A stretch of 64,000 bases of DNA from JAEUKA01 sp035328405 (lineage in GTDB: Bacteria > Myxococcota_A > Polyangia > Palsa-1104 > JAEUJZ01). The notes under the pieces were generated by a model, which saw only the letters and a program-made list of their open reading frames with translations, ran no database searches and was not told where the DNA came from. Positions within the stretch are counted from its first letter, which is position 1. Each line of letters begins with the position of its first letter. The DNA is taken from the NCBI GenBank assembly GCA_035328405.1, contig DAOLIT010000025.1:1-64000 (forward strand), written 5' to 3'. Position numbers and translations under genes: made by a program. Shown piece after piece: positions 25,388 to 34,290 of this stretch.

Positions 25388-28300
25388 ATGACCGTGCCCG
25401 CTCCACTTCTCGACGTGGCTCAGACGCTCAAAGACAAGCGCATTCTGTTCATCGGAGGCACCGGCTTCGTCGGGAAAGTCACGATGTCGATGCTGTTGTG
25501 CAAATACCCAAACCTCGGCAAGTTGTACGCGCTGGTTCGCCCTGGTTCTGGATACACCGCCGAGACACGGTTTTTTCAGAAGATCGCCAAATCGCGCCCC
25601 TTCGATCCGGTGAGGCAGACGTTTGGCGACGCCACCGAGTCGTTTTTGCGTGAAAAAGTCGTTCCGCTTGCGGGCGATGTGTCACGGCCCAACATCGGTC
25701 TTTCTGACGCTGACCTCGCGCTCATCACCCAAGACGGACCGCTCGACGTGATCCTCAATTCGGCGGGCCTTGTGTCGTTCAATCCGTCGCTGGAATCGGC
25801 GTTGCGCATCAACGTGTTCGGCGTGCAACACGTACTCGAGTTGGCTCGGGCAACCTCGGCAAAACTTGTTCACGTCTCGACCTGTTTCGTCGCCGGTCAG
25901 CGCGAAGGAGAAGTGTGGGAAGACGAACCTGTGATTGGGTATTTTCCCCGTCGCCCAGGCCATGATCGATCGCGATCTGCGGGCAATGCGCTGCGCCAAG
26001 GCGATTTTGATCCCGTCGCCGAGATCGCCGATTGCGAACGGCTGATCGAACAAACCCGCCAGCGTGCCGATGACCGCGCACATTTGTCCATGTTTCGTGA
26101 CAAAGGGGCCGAGCGGCTCCGCGCCGAAGGACGCGATCCTGACGACGAACGGCATTTGAAAGCGGCACTTCAGCGAGAGAAAAAAACCTGGACCGCCGAG
26201 CGTTTGACCGAACTCGGCATGGAACGCGCGCAGCATTGGGGCTTTACGAACACCTACACCTACACCAAGAGCATCGGGGATCAGCTTTGCGCGCACGCAG
26301 CTTTGCCCGAAACACAGCGCCAAGACGGCAAAAAGACGGTCCGCATCGCGATTGTGCGGCCCGCCATCGTCGAGTCGGCGATGAACTATCCGTTTCCCGG
26401 CTGGAACGAGGGCTTTAATACCACCGCGCCGCTCATTTTCATGGTGTTGAAAGGGCACATTCAGGTGCCCGCGTCGCCGAATACCGTGCTCGATTTGATA
26501 CCCGTGGATATGGTGGCTTCCGCGACCATTGCAGCGACGGCGGCGGTGCTTGCCGAGCGCAACGAACTGATCTACCACTTGGGGTCCAGCGACTCGAGCC
26601 CGCTCAGGATGCCGCGTTCGGTGGAACTTACAGGGCTCTACAAACGACGGCATTTCCGAGACAAGCTCGACAAGAATCAAGGCGACGCGCTGATGAATCG
26701 TTTGCGTGCCCGGCTTGAGTCCATTCCCGTCAGCAAGTCGCAGTATCAGCACCTCAGCGTGCCGCTTTTGCGTGGCGTCGCTGAACGCGCCTCGGCGGCC
26801 ATCAGCGAAACCCTCGACAAAATGTGGGGAATGCCTCGGCTGACGGCGCTCGGCGAACGCGCGAAGGAAAAACTCGACGCCACCGCGCAGCTTGCTCGCC
26901 AGGCCGAGTCGATTTTCGATTTGTTCTTGCCGTTCGTCCACGACAACGCGCCCATTTTTCGAGCGGACAACACCCGCGCGCTTTTCCGCAGCCTGACGCC
27001 GCACGACCAAACGCTTTTGCGCTGGAATCCCGAGACCATCAACTGGCGCGAGTACATGCTCGACGTTCACATTCCGGGCCTGGAAAAATGGATTTTTCCG
27101 TCGCTGGATGAGGAATTTTCCGCGCGTGCCAAAACCGTCTACACATATCGGGACCTTTTGGAAATGCTCGATTCGGCGGCCAAGGCCTATCGAAGCCGGA
27201 CGGCGATGCGCTTGTTGCCGCCGCTCGATGCCGATGGCGTGCCTGTGGGATATGGCCAGCGATACACCTACCGAGATTTGCGGGAGCGTTCGACGCGGGT
27301 CAGCGAAACCCTTCGTCGGTTGGGTGTTCCCGTCGGTGGGCGGGTGTTGCTTTTGTCGGAAAACCGACCCGAGTGGGCGATTTCGTATTTCGGCATTTTG
27401 AAAGCTGCTGCGGTTGTAGTTCCCGTCGATAAAGAAGCATCCCTCGACGAGGTGATGAACATTTGTCGGTTTGGGGATGTTTGTGCGGCGATCGTCTCGG
27501 ACAAAGTGGCGGCACGAATCGACATTCGCAATGCCCTGGGTCAGTCGATGCCGCACGTCAAAGTCCTCAACTTCAAAGAGGCGCTTTTCGGACCGACGCA
27601 GCACGCGCTTCTTCCTGTCGAAAAATTGCCCGCACTGCCGTTGACTGGACGCGCGGAGGAACTGGCGTCGCTGATTTTCACGTCAGGCACAACCGGTCGG
27701 CCCAAAGGCGTCATGCTGACCAACCGGAATTTCACGTCGCTGCTTGCCAAAATCGGCGGCGTTTTCGATGTGGACAAACACGACGGCATTTTGTCCGTGC
27801 TGCCGCTGCACCACACGTTCGAATTTTCCGCCGGTTTGCTTTTGCCTTTGTCTCGGGGTGCGCAAATCGCGTACCTGCCCGACATCAATGGCGATGCGCT
27901 TTCCGAGGCCTTCTCGACAGCACACATCACCGGAATGGTGGGTGTACCTGCGCTTTTTCAGCTCTTGTCGCGGCGAATCACCAAACAGATTTCGGACCGT
28001 CTGCCGCAAAAGGCCGTGCCGTGGGTGTTGCGCCTGCTGGCTCGGCTGTACGATTTGATGCGCTCGACGCGCGAACGAACCCGCAAGGCGCTGGGTTTTG
28101 AGCTGAACTTGCCGCGTCTGCTCTTTTTGCCGATCCATCAGCGGTTCGGCGGAAAGCTGAGGCTGCTCATCAGTGGCGGCTCAGCGTTGCCCGTCGAGAC
28201 CATGAAGGAATTTCGCGGCCTCGGCTTCAATTTGTACGAAGGCTACGGCATGACTGAAAGTTCACCGGTGCTGACGGTGACAAGGCCCGGTTCAACGCTC

Positions 28301-29947
28301 GTGCTGGGAAGCGTCGGTGAGCCGCTGCCCGGCATCGAGGTCAAAATCCACGAGCCAGACCCAAGCGGCATAGGGGAAATCATCGCGTCGGGTCCCAACG
28401 TGATGCTTGGGTACTTCAACGACGCAGAACTGACAGGCGAGACCCTAAAGTCCGGTTATTTGCACACGGGCGATTTGGGCAAGCTCGACGACAAGGGCAA
28501 CCTGTTTATCGTCGGACGCAAGAAAGACGTGATCATCGGTCAGAACGGCGAGAACGTCTATCCCGACGAGCTAGAAGAACGCTACCGAGAAACGCCTTTC
28601 ATCAAGGAACTTTGCGTCGTCGGGCTCCCCGAGGCGGAACTTTCCGACAATCCGGCCTCGGGCGACAAAGGTGAAACCGTTGCGTGTTTGATCGTGCCGG
28701 CCTACGACGCGCCGCAGGCCGACGGCCTATCGAAAGAGGAAGTGCGCGAAAAAGTGCGCGAGCACGTTCGCCTCGTTTCTGCCAAGCTCTCCGTCGCAAA
28801 ACGCATCAAGATTCTTCACCTGACCGATTTGGAACTGCCCAAAACGGCGACGCGCAAAGTCAAACGAAAGCAAGTCGTCGAGGAACTCCGCCGACTGGAA
28901 CGGACCCGTCGGCAGGCTGCCGCCGAAACGCAAACCGGAACCAGCGCACCGGGAGATTGGCTGCTCAATTTGCTTGCCGATGTGACGGGAAAGCCTCGGT
29001 CTGCTGTTCGACCCGAATCGACGATGCAAGAACTGGGTTTGGATTCGCTGTCTTTTGCCGAGCTTGGCGTGGCGCTCGAGGCTGCGGGTGTGCAGGTTCC
29101 CGACAATGCGGATTTGACTGGCGTGGTCAGCGTGCCCGAGCTTCAAAAAGCCATTGCTCAGTGGGGACGACGGAAACCGACCAAAGAAACTCAGCCGAGC
29201 AAAACCCAGAAAAAAAAGAAAACCACCGAGAGCACCGACGATCGGCTGGTCTTGCCAAACTGGCTTGTCGATGTGGGAAATCGTGGTCTGAACGCTGGGC
29301 AGCGCATGCTGTACGAAAAAGTGCTCGACACGCATGTGACGGGCCGAGCGTATCTGCCTCCCTCGCGGCAATTTATCGTCGCTGCGAACCATTCCAGCCA
29401 CTTGGACATGGGCCTTGTCAAACACGCGCTCGGAGACTGGGGTGATCGCCTCGTCGCACTCGCGGCCAAAGACTACTTTTTCGACGATCCGCTCAAGCGC
29501 GTGTATTTCGAGAATTTTACGAACCTGATTCCGATGGATCGCACTGGTTCGTTGCGCGAATCGCTGCGCCTGGCCGCGCGCGTCATCGAGGATGGCTACG
29601 TCCTGCTGATTTTCCCGGAAGGCACCCGCTCCGAATCGGGGCTTATGCAGCCGTTTAAGGCCTCGATTGGTTATCTGGCGCTGCACCACAAAATCGACGT
29701 GCTGCCCATGTATTTGGAAGGCACGCACGACGCGATGCCCAAAGGAAAAGCGCTGCCGAAGCAGCGGGCGTATGTCGCCGCACATATAGGTCCAGTGCTT
29801 ACCTATGAACACCTGCAACGGGCCGTGTCCAAAGTGCCGCGCACCGAACAGAATCGCGAGGCGGCGCGGCTGGTTGAACAGGCCGTGCGAAGATGCGCTC
29901 CATCGGGACCAGACCGCGAGATGCCACAACACGCGACCGTCGAGTAG
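25388..29947 (+). CDS. Acyl reductase / acyl-AMP ligase / ACP / acyltransferase (ElbD-like)
   Basis: 1519 residues with four domains. First a fatty acyl-CoA reductase of the NAD-binding type: Rossmann motif FIGGTGFVGK (residues 18-27) and the YxxxK pair in YTYTKSIG near 290. Second an adenylate-forming acyl ligase: FTSGTTGRPKG near 762 and YGMTESSPVL near 955. Third a carrier domain with the phosphopantetheine serine in LGLDSLSFAEL near 1218. Fourth a PlsC-type acyltransferase with NHSSHLD near 1334 and FPEGTRS near 1409. The order matches ElbD of Myxococcus xanthus as I recall it, an enzyme needed for ether lipids. The chemistry would activate an acyl chain, reduce it to an alcohol or aldehyde and acylate a glycerol backbone; the exact product is inferred. 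All key motifs are intact. Confidence 0.85.
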   Translation: MTVPAPLLDVAQTLKDKRILFIGGTGFVGKVTMSMLLCKYPNLGKLYALVRPGSGYTAETRFFQKIAKSRPFDPVRQTFGDATESFLREKVVPLAGDVSRPNIGLSDADLALITQDGPLDVILNSAGLVSFNPSLESALRINVFGVQHVLELARATSAKLVHVSTCFVAGQREGEVWEDEPVIGYFPRRPGHDRSRSAGNALRQGDFDPVAEIADCERLIEQTRQRADDRAHLSMFRDKGAERLRAEGRDPDDERHLKAALQREKKTWTAERLTELGMERAQHWGFTNTYTYTKSIGDQLCAHAALPETQRQDGKKTVRIAIVRPAIVESAMNYPFPGWNEGFNTTAPLIFMVLKGHIQVPASPNTVLDLIPVDMVASATIAATAAVLAERNELIYHLGSSDSSPLRMPRSVELTGLYKRRHFRDKLDKNQGDALMNRLRARLESIPVSKSQYQHLSVPLLRGVAERASAAISETLDKMWGMPRLTALGERAKEKLDATAQLARQAESIFDLFLPFVHDNAPIFRADNTRALFRSLTPHDQTLLRWNPETINWREYMLDVHIPGLEKWIFPSLDEEFSARAKTVYTYRDLLEMLDSAAKAYRSRTAMRLLPPLDADGVPVGYGQRYTYRDLRERSTRVSETLRRLGVPVGGRVLLLSENRPEWAISYFGILKAAAVVVPVDKEASLDEVMNICRFGDVCAAIVSDKVAARIDIRNALGQSMPHVKVLNFKEALFGPTQHALLPVEKLPALPLTGRAEELASLIFTSGTTGRPKGVMLTNRNFTSLLAKIGGVFDVDKHDGILSVLPLHHTFEFSAGLLLPLSRGAQIAYLPDINGDALSEAFSTAHITGMVGVPALFQLLSRRITKQISDRLPQKAVPWVLRLLARLYDLMRSTRERTRKALGFELNLPRLLFLPIHQRFGGKLRLLISGGSALPVETMKEFRGLGFNLYEGYGMTESSPVLTVTRPGSTLVLGSVGEPLPGIEVKIHEPDPSGIGEIIASGPNVMLGYFNDAELTGETLKSGYLHTGDLGKLDDKGNLFIVGRKKDVIIGQNGENVYPDELEERYRETPFIKELCVVGLPEAELSDNPASGDKGETVACLIVPAYDAPQADGLSKEEVREKVREHVRLVSAKLSVAKRIKILHLTDLELPKTATRKVKRKQVVEELRRLERTRRQAAAETQTGTSAPGDWLLNLLADVTGKPRSAVRPESTMQELGLDSLSFAELGVALEAAGVQVPDNADLTGVVSVPELQKAIAQWGRRKPTKETQPSKTQKKKKTTESTDDRLVLPNWLVDVGNRGLNAGQRMLYEKVLDTHVTGRAYLPPSRQFIVAANHSSHLDMGLVKHALGDWGDRLVALAAKDYFFDDPLKRVYFENFTNLIPMDRTGSLRESLRLAARVIEDGYVLLIFPEGTRSESGLMQPFKASIGYLALHHKIDVLPMYLEGTHDAMPKGKALPKQRAYVAAHIGPVLTYEHLQRAVSKVPRTEQNREAARLVEQAVRRCAPSGPDREMPQHATVE

Positions 29948-29973
29948 CTGTTTTTTGCGCCGCGCACACAGAC

Positions 29974-31032
29974 ATGTCTAGGCGAGGTTTGTTGCTCCTC
30001 CAGCTCGGCACGCCCGAAGCACCCACGCCGACGGCGGTTCGTCGGTATCTGCGTGAGTTTTTGTCCGATCCGCGCGTCATCGATTTGCCGTCTGTGCTGC
30101 GATGTTTGCTTTTGAACTTGGTCATTTTGCCGTTTCGTCCTCGTCGGAGTGCCGAGGCGTACAAGAAAATCTGGACCGATGCCGGCTCGCCGCTTTTGGT
30201 CCATGGTCTTGCTCTCGAGAAGGCCGTTCAGGCTCGGTTGGGCGACGGGTGGATGGTGCGGCTTGCGATGCGTTACGGACGGCCTTCGCTTGGCACGGCC
30301 CTCGACGAAATGGCCGACTGCGAACAAATCGTTGCGCTGCCGCTTTATCCCCAATACTCGTCCGCAACGACTGGATCATCGCTGGAACACCTTTACCGCG
30401 AGGCTGGCGCACGGTTTGTTACGCCAAATGTAGTGGTCGTGCCGTCGTTTTTTTGTGACGTAGGTTTTCTATCTGCCGTCGCTGCGGTCGGTCGTTCGCT
30501 GCTTTCTCAGGCACAGCCCGATCACGTCCTGTTCTCGTATCACGGCCTTCCCGAGCGACAAGTCAAAGCGGGCGACAAAACGGGGCAGCATTGTTTGCTC
30601 AGCGACGGTTGTTGCGCGCAACTTTCGCGAGAAAACGCGCATTGTTACAGAGCGCAGTGCTTTCAGACCTCGCGATCGCTGGCCGAGCAATTGGCTCTCG
30701 AGCCGGGAACGTATACGACGTGCTTTCAGTCGCGGCTGGGCCGGGCGCGCTGGATTTCGCCCAGCACCAATGAAGTGCTTGCTTCACTGCCGTCGAGCGG
30801 CAACAAGCGCGTGGTGGTGTTTTGTCCCTCGTTTGTCGCCGATTGCCTCGAAACGCTTGAAGAAATTGGCATGCGATCACGGGAGGCGTTCTTGAAGGCT
30901 GGCGGTGAAATGTTCGTCTTGGTTCCTTCGCTGAATGGAAACGACGCATGGGCCGACGCTGTGACTGACTTGGCGCAAAGACACACATGCAGAGAAGCCC
31001 CCATTCCTCGAGAGAAAATGACAAAGGGATGA
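29974..31032 (+). CDS. hemH: Ferrochelatase with Cys-rich insertion
   Basis: Inserts ferrous iron into protoporphyrin IX, the last step of heme b synthesis. 352 residues from the ATG at 29974, giving the standard start of the fold (LLLLQLGTPEAPT); the open frame begins at 29893 inside the lipid enzyme gene. Catalytic His190 lies in SYHGLPER, and CPSFVADCLETLEEIG holds the second conserved acid cluster. Cys207, 213, 214, 224 and 229 sit in one internal segment, as in the [2Fe-2S] ferrochelatases described for Myxococcus. It follows the lipid enzyme by 26 bases. Confidence 0.93.
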   Translation: MSRRGLLLLQLGTPEAPTPTAVRRYLREFLSDPRVIDLPSVLRCLLLNLVILPFRPRRSAEAYKKIWTDAGSPLLVHGLALEKAVQARLGDGWMVRLAMRYGRPSLGTALDEMADCEQIVALPLYPQYSSATTGSSLEHLYREAGARFVTPNVVVVPSFFCDVGFLSAVAAVGRSLLSQAQPDHVLFSYHGLPERQVKAGDKTGQHCLLSDGCCAQLSRENAHCYRAQCFQTSRSLAEQLALEPGTYTTCFQSRLGRARWISPSTNEVLASLPSSGNKRVVVFCPSFVADCLETLEEIGMRSREAFLKAGGEMFVLVPSLNGNDAWADAVTDLAQRHTCREAPIPREKMTKG

Positions 31033-31078
31033 CAGTCGCGCCGCTTCGACCTAAAATCTTTTCCTCGGAGCGCATAAC

Positions 31079-32698
31079 TTGGCCAAGCTGATCGTGCTCA
31101 CCGGTAGCAGCCGGAAAGAATTTGAACTTGGCGAGTTCAACACGATTGGTCGCCACCCCGAAAATTCGATACAAGTTCTTGATCGAATTGTCTCGAAGGA
31201 ACATGCCCACATCATCCGCCAAACGGACGGTGGTTTCCTCCTCAAGGATTTGGGGTCTCTCAACGGCAGTTATATCGGTAACGTTCGTGTCACCGAGCAA
31301 ATTCTAAAAAACAACGACGAAATCACCATGGGCAACACGCGCATGGTGTACACCGAACGGGGCCCGAACGAGGATTCGCTTCAGCGCGTTACGATTGCCA
31401 ACAACACGCTCAACGACAGCCACATTCGGCACAAAGTCGATGCAGACCGTTCTGAGCGTTTCATGCCAGCAAAAGATTTGCCGGTTGATACGCTCAAACG
31501 CGATTACGAGAAATTGCGAATCGCGCATGAACTTGGGCAGGCAATCATGGGAATCCTTGATTTGGAAACCCTGTTGCCGAAAATTCTGGACAAATCATTT
31601 GAGCTTCTTCCAGCGGATCGCGGTGTAATTCTGCTGATGGAAAATGGAACGCTCCAACCCAAGTACGTGAAATACAAGAACGCGAAACTTGCGCACGAGC
31701 AAATTCAGATTTCCAACGCAATTTTGAATGAAGTCACGCAAAACAAGCGTGCAGTCTTGTCATCAGATGCCAGCATGGATCGTCGTTTTGTTCACAGCCA
31801 GTCGATCATTTTGCAAGGCATTCGTTCGACAATGAGCGTTCCGTTGATGCATGGCAGCGAGCTTTTGGGTGTTATGCACTTGGATTCTCAAATTGCGGCA
31901 AATGCATTTACAGAGCGGGATTTGCAGCTTTTTAGTTCTATTGCAAACCAGGCCGCAATCGCTATTCAAAATGCGCGTTTGACCAAAAAAATCGAAGAAG
32001 AAGCGAAAACCCGCGCACAGTTTCAGCGACTTCTTTCCCCAAAACTTGTTGAACAACTGGTATCTGGAAAACTCCACCTCGAAAAAGGTGGTGAGTTGCG
32101 CGAAGTGACGATGTTGTTTTCCGATATTCGTGGTTTCACCGCGATGGCCGAACGCCACAAAGCCACGGAAATCGTCACCATGCTGAATGAGTACTTCGAG
32201 ATCATGGTTGAGATCTTGTTTAAGTACAATGGAACACTTGACAAATACGTTGGGGACGAAATTATCGGCCTATTTGGCGCGCCCGTTCCAGTAGAAGAAG
32301 CGACGTGGTGTGCGGTTCAATGCGCAATTGAAATGCAAACAGCGTTGCAGCATTTCAACTCAAAACGAAAACCGCTGGGCCTTGAACCCATTGAGGTCGG
32401 TGTGGGCATCAACATCGGTCAGGTGGTGTGCGGCATGATCGGGTCGTCCCACACCATGCAGTACACGGTGATCGGCGATGCAGTAAACACGGCTTCGCGC
32501 TTGTGTTCCGTCGCTGGCAAAGGCGAGATCATCTTGAGTGAATTTGCGCTCCAAGCCGTGATGGACCGGGTGGAATACGTGGCGCTCCCTCCGACGAAGG
32601 TCAAAGGCAAGTTGCAGGCACTGCGCATCTACAATGTTCTTGGGCGCAAAGGCGACGCAACGGGCTTTTTCACCCGCGACCTGACGACGCCAGGATAA
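31079..32698 (+). CDS. FHA-GAF-class III nucleotide cyclase
   Basis: 539 residues from a TTG at 31079 with GGAG ahead; no in-frame ATG fits better. An N-terminal FHA domain (GRHPENS 24-30, SKEHA 39-43, LNGSYI 61-66) binds phosphothreonine proteins. A GAF-like sensor follows (about 150-310). The C-terminal cyclase has both metal-binding Asp (FSDIRGFTAM near 348 and YVGDEIIGLFG near 392) and the transition-state Asn and Arg in GDAVNTASRL, so it should make cAMP or cGMP. It links kinase signalling to a second messenger in the cytoplasm. It starts 46 bases after hemH. A Ser/Thr kinase is encoded at 45163. Confidence 0.93.
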   Translation: MAKLIVLTGSSRKEFELGEFNTIGRHPENSIQVLDRIVSKEHAHIIRQTDGGFLLKDLGSLNGSYIGNVRVTEQILKNNDEITMGNTRMVYTERGPNEDSLQRVTIANNTLNDSHIRHKVDADRSERFMPAKDLPVDTLKRDYEKLRIAHELGQAIMGILDLETLLPKILDKSFELLPADRGVILLMENGTLQPKYVKYKNAKLAHEQIQISNAILNEVTQNKRAVLSSDASMDRRFVHSQSIILQGIRSTMSVPLMHGSELLGVMHLDSQIAANAFTERDLQLFSSIANQAAIAIQNARLTKKIEEEAKTRAQFQRLLSPKLVEQLVSGKLHLEKGGELREVTMLFSDIRGFTAMAERHKATEIVTMLNEYFEIMVEILFKYNGTLDKYVGDEIIGLFGAPVPVEEATWCAVQCAIEMQTALQHFNSKRKPLGLEPIEVGVGINIGQVVCGMIGSSHTMQYTVIGDAVNTASRLCSVAGKGEIILSEFALQAVMDRVEYVALPPTKVKGKLQALRIYNVLGRKGDATGFFTRDLTTPG

Positions 32699-32713
32699 CC
32701 AACGGTTTGTCTG

Positions 32714-33025
32714 TTAGCGGCTGCGCAGACGTTGGACGGGTTCACCAGACAGCAGGTGTTGTTCAATGATTTCCTGAGCATCCGCTTCCGTTGGCACTCG
32801 ATACCAAACGCCTTCGGGATACACGACTACAGCGGGTCCGTTCTTGCAACAATCCAAACAGCCGGATGAATTGGCGCGCATTCGTGTTTTCAGACCGCGT
32901 TCGTGAATCTCCTTTTTGAATTTGTCGAGAATTTGTTCAGAACCGCTATGCGCACAAGAGCCTTTTGGATTCTGTGGATCGCGGCGGTTTGTACAAACAA
33001 AGATATGTCGCTCGTAAACAGACAT
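32714..33025 (-). CDS. Thioredoxin-fold [2Fe-2S] ferredoxin
   Basis: 103 residues from the ATG at 33025; a TTG at 33046 adds seven residues and neither has a clear SD. Cysteines in IFVCTNR, GSCAHSG and SSGCLDCCKNG have the spacing of thioredoxin-like [2Fe-2S] ferredoxins of the Aquifex/Azotobacter type. It ends with VVVYPEGVWYRV, typical of this fold. It carries electrons in the cytoplasm. It is last in a run after ctaA, ctaB and a small membrane protein gene, 17 bases from the latter, and so may supply redox steps of heme or cofactor chemistry. Confidence 0.88.
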   Translation of the reverse strand: MSVYERHIFVCTNRRDPQNPKGSCAHSGSEQILDKFKKEIHERGLKTRMRANSSGCLDCCKNGPAVVVYPEGVWYRVPTEADAQEIIEQHLLSGEPVQRLRSR

Positions 33026-33063
33026 TTGTTTTTGCTTTTCGCTCAATGCGTTTTCGTGTGCGG

Positions 33064-33372
33064 CTAATTCGGTGCCGAGGAGGGTCGTTCGGTCTGCATG
33101 GCTTGGCGAAAGAGCACCTGTGGGTCAAGTTCAAGCTGCACGCCCAGGATTTGCGTCAGCATGAAAAACACAATCCCGACCGCGACCAAAAGCAGCGTAA
33201 GCGCCGAGGTCGCCGTAGCGAGCGCCACGCCGAACACAGAGATGGTTCCCACCGCCACCGCCGTACGAACCAGCGGACTGCGATGCTCTGCTGCGGGCGG
33301 AGTAAATGCCGAAAACAGAGCCTCCCATTTTGGGCTGGTGAGGATTTTTGCGAAAAAAGAACGGGTTCTCAT
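33064..33372 (-). CDS. Small membrane protein of unknown function
   Basis: 102 residues. One long hydrophobic region (about 37-75), possibly two membrane helices, sits between a basic N-terminus (FFAKILTSPKW) and a polar tail ending SAPN. No family recognised. It begins 15 bases after ctaB and ends 17 bases before the ferredoxin gene, all in the same direction, so it is very likely cotranscribed with the heme A genes. Confidence 0.65.
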   Translation of the reverse strand: MRTRSFFAKILTSPKWEALFSAFTPPAAEHRSPLVRTAVAVGTISVFGVALATATSALTLLLVAVGIVFFMLTQILGVQLELDPQVLFRQAMQTERPSSAPN

Positions 33373-33387
33373 GATGTTTTCCTACCC

Positions 33388-34290
33388 TCAACCTGGGTTG
33401 TGCCGTGCCACAAACATCGGAACAGCATCATCGCCTTGCACGGCTTGTCCAGCGAGCATTGCGCCAAACACAACCGTCAGATACAGCAGCGAAACCTTAA
33501 ACAGTCTTTTGGCCCACCGCCCATCTTCAGACGTACGCAGGCCCTGAACGCCTACGACCAAAAAGCCAATCCCCGAGACGAAAGCAATCCACAAATAAAG
33601 CTTTCCTCCCACCCCAAGAGGAACCAGCACAAGTGCAACGGGACACAACAAAAGCAAATATAGCACAACTTGAAATTTTGCCGTTGCGACACCCATTTCG
33701 CTTACCAGCGTTTTAAAACCCGCTTTTCGGTAATCATCATATCGAAACAACGCTATCGCAATGAAATGCGGCAATTGCCACAAAAACATGATTGCAAAGA
33801 GCGTTAAACCGATGAGATCCAGGCGGTTTGTGATCGCCGTCCAGCCCATGAGTGGCGGCATTGCTCCGGGGATAGCACCTATCACAAGCGCGCCCGCCGA
33901 GCGTTGCTTGAGCGGGGTATACAGTGCGGTGTAACTCAAAAACGCGAGGAGGCCAAGGACCGCAGTGAGCAGATTGACGCATAGCGCAAGCCACACAACC
34001 GACGACGTTCCCAATCCCAAGCCCAAAACCAGCGCGGTCCATGGCGGTAGCCGGCCAGCCGGGAGGGGGCGATTTCGAGTGCGTTCGGCTCGACCGTCGA
34101 TGTCGCGCTCGAGATACATGTTCATCGCGTTCGCGCCGCTCACCAACATCACGGTGCCCAACAAGAAAACCATGCGCAGCCGCCAATCCGCCGGGCCTTT
34201 TGCCAAATACATCCCGACCGCGCCCGTGGCAACCACCATCCACGTCACACGCGGTTTGGTCAGCGCAATACAATCTGAGAAGCGACTCAC
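33388..34290 (-). CDS. ctaB: Protoheme IX farnesyltransferase (heme O synthase)
   Basis: Adds a hydroxyethylfarnesyl group to heme b to make heme O in the inner membrane. 300 residues from the GTG at 34290, whose bases overlap the ctaA stop codon (GTGA) and follow GGGAGG; the frame is open to 34374. About nine hydrophobic helices. The Asp-rich prenyl-diphosphate site is seen in NMYLERDIDGRAERTRNRPL near residue 60 and again around FRYDDYRKAG. It belongs to the UbiA superfamily. Its order ctaA then ctaB and the overlap show tight coupling to heme A formation. Confidence 0.93.
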   Translation of the reverse strand: MSRFSDCIALTKPRVTWMVVATGAVGMYLAKGPADWRLRMVFLLGTVMLVSGANAMNMYLERDIDGRAERTRNRPLPAGRLPPWTALVLGLGLGTSSVVWLALCVNLLTAVLGLLAFLSYTALYTPLKQRSAGALVIGAIPGAMPPLMGWTAITNRLDLIGLTLFAIMFLWQLPHFIAIALFRYDDYRKAGFKTLVSEMGVATAKFQVVLYLLLLCPVALVLVPLGVGGKLYLWIAFVSGIGFLVVGVQGLRTSEDGRWAKRLFKVSLLYLTVVFGAMLAGQAVQGDDAVPMFVARHNPG

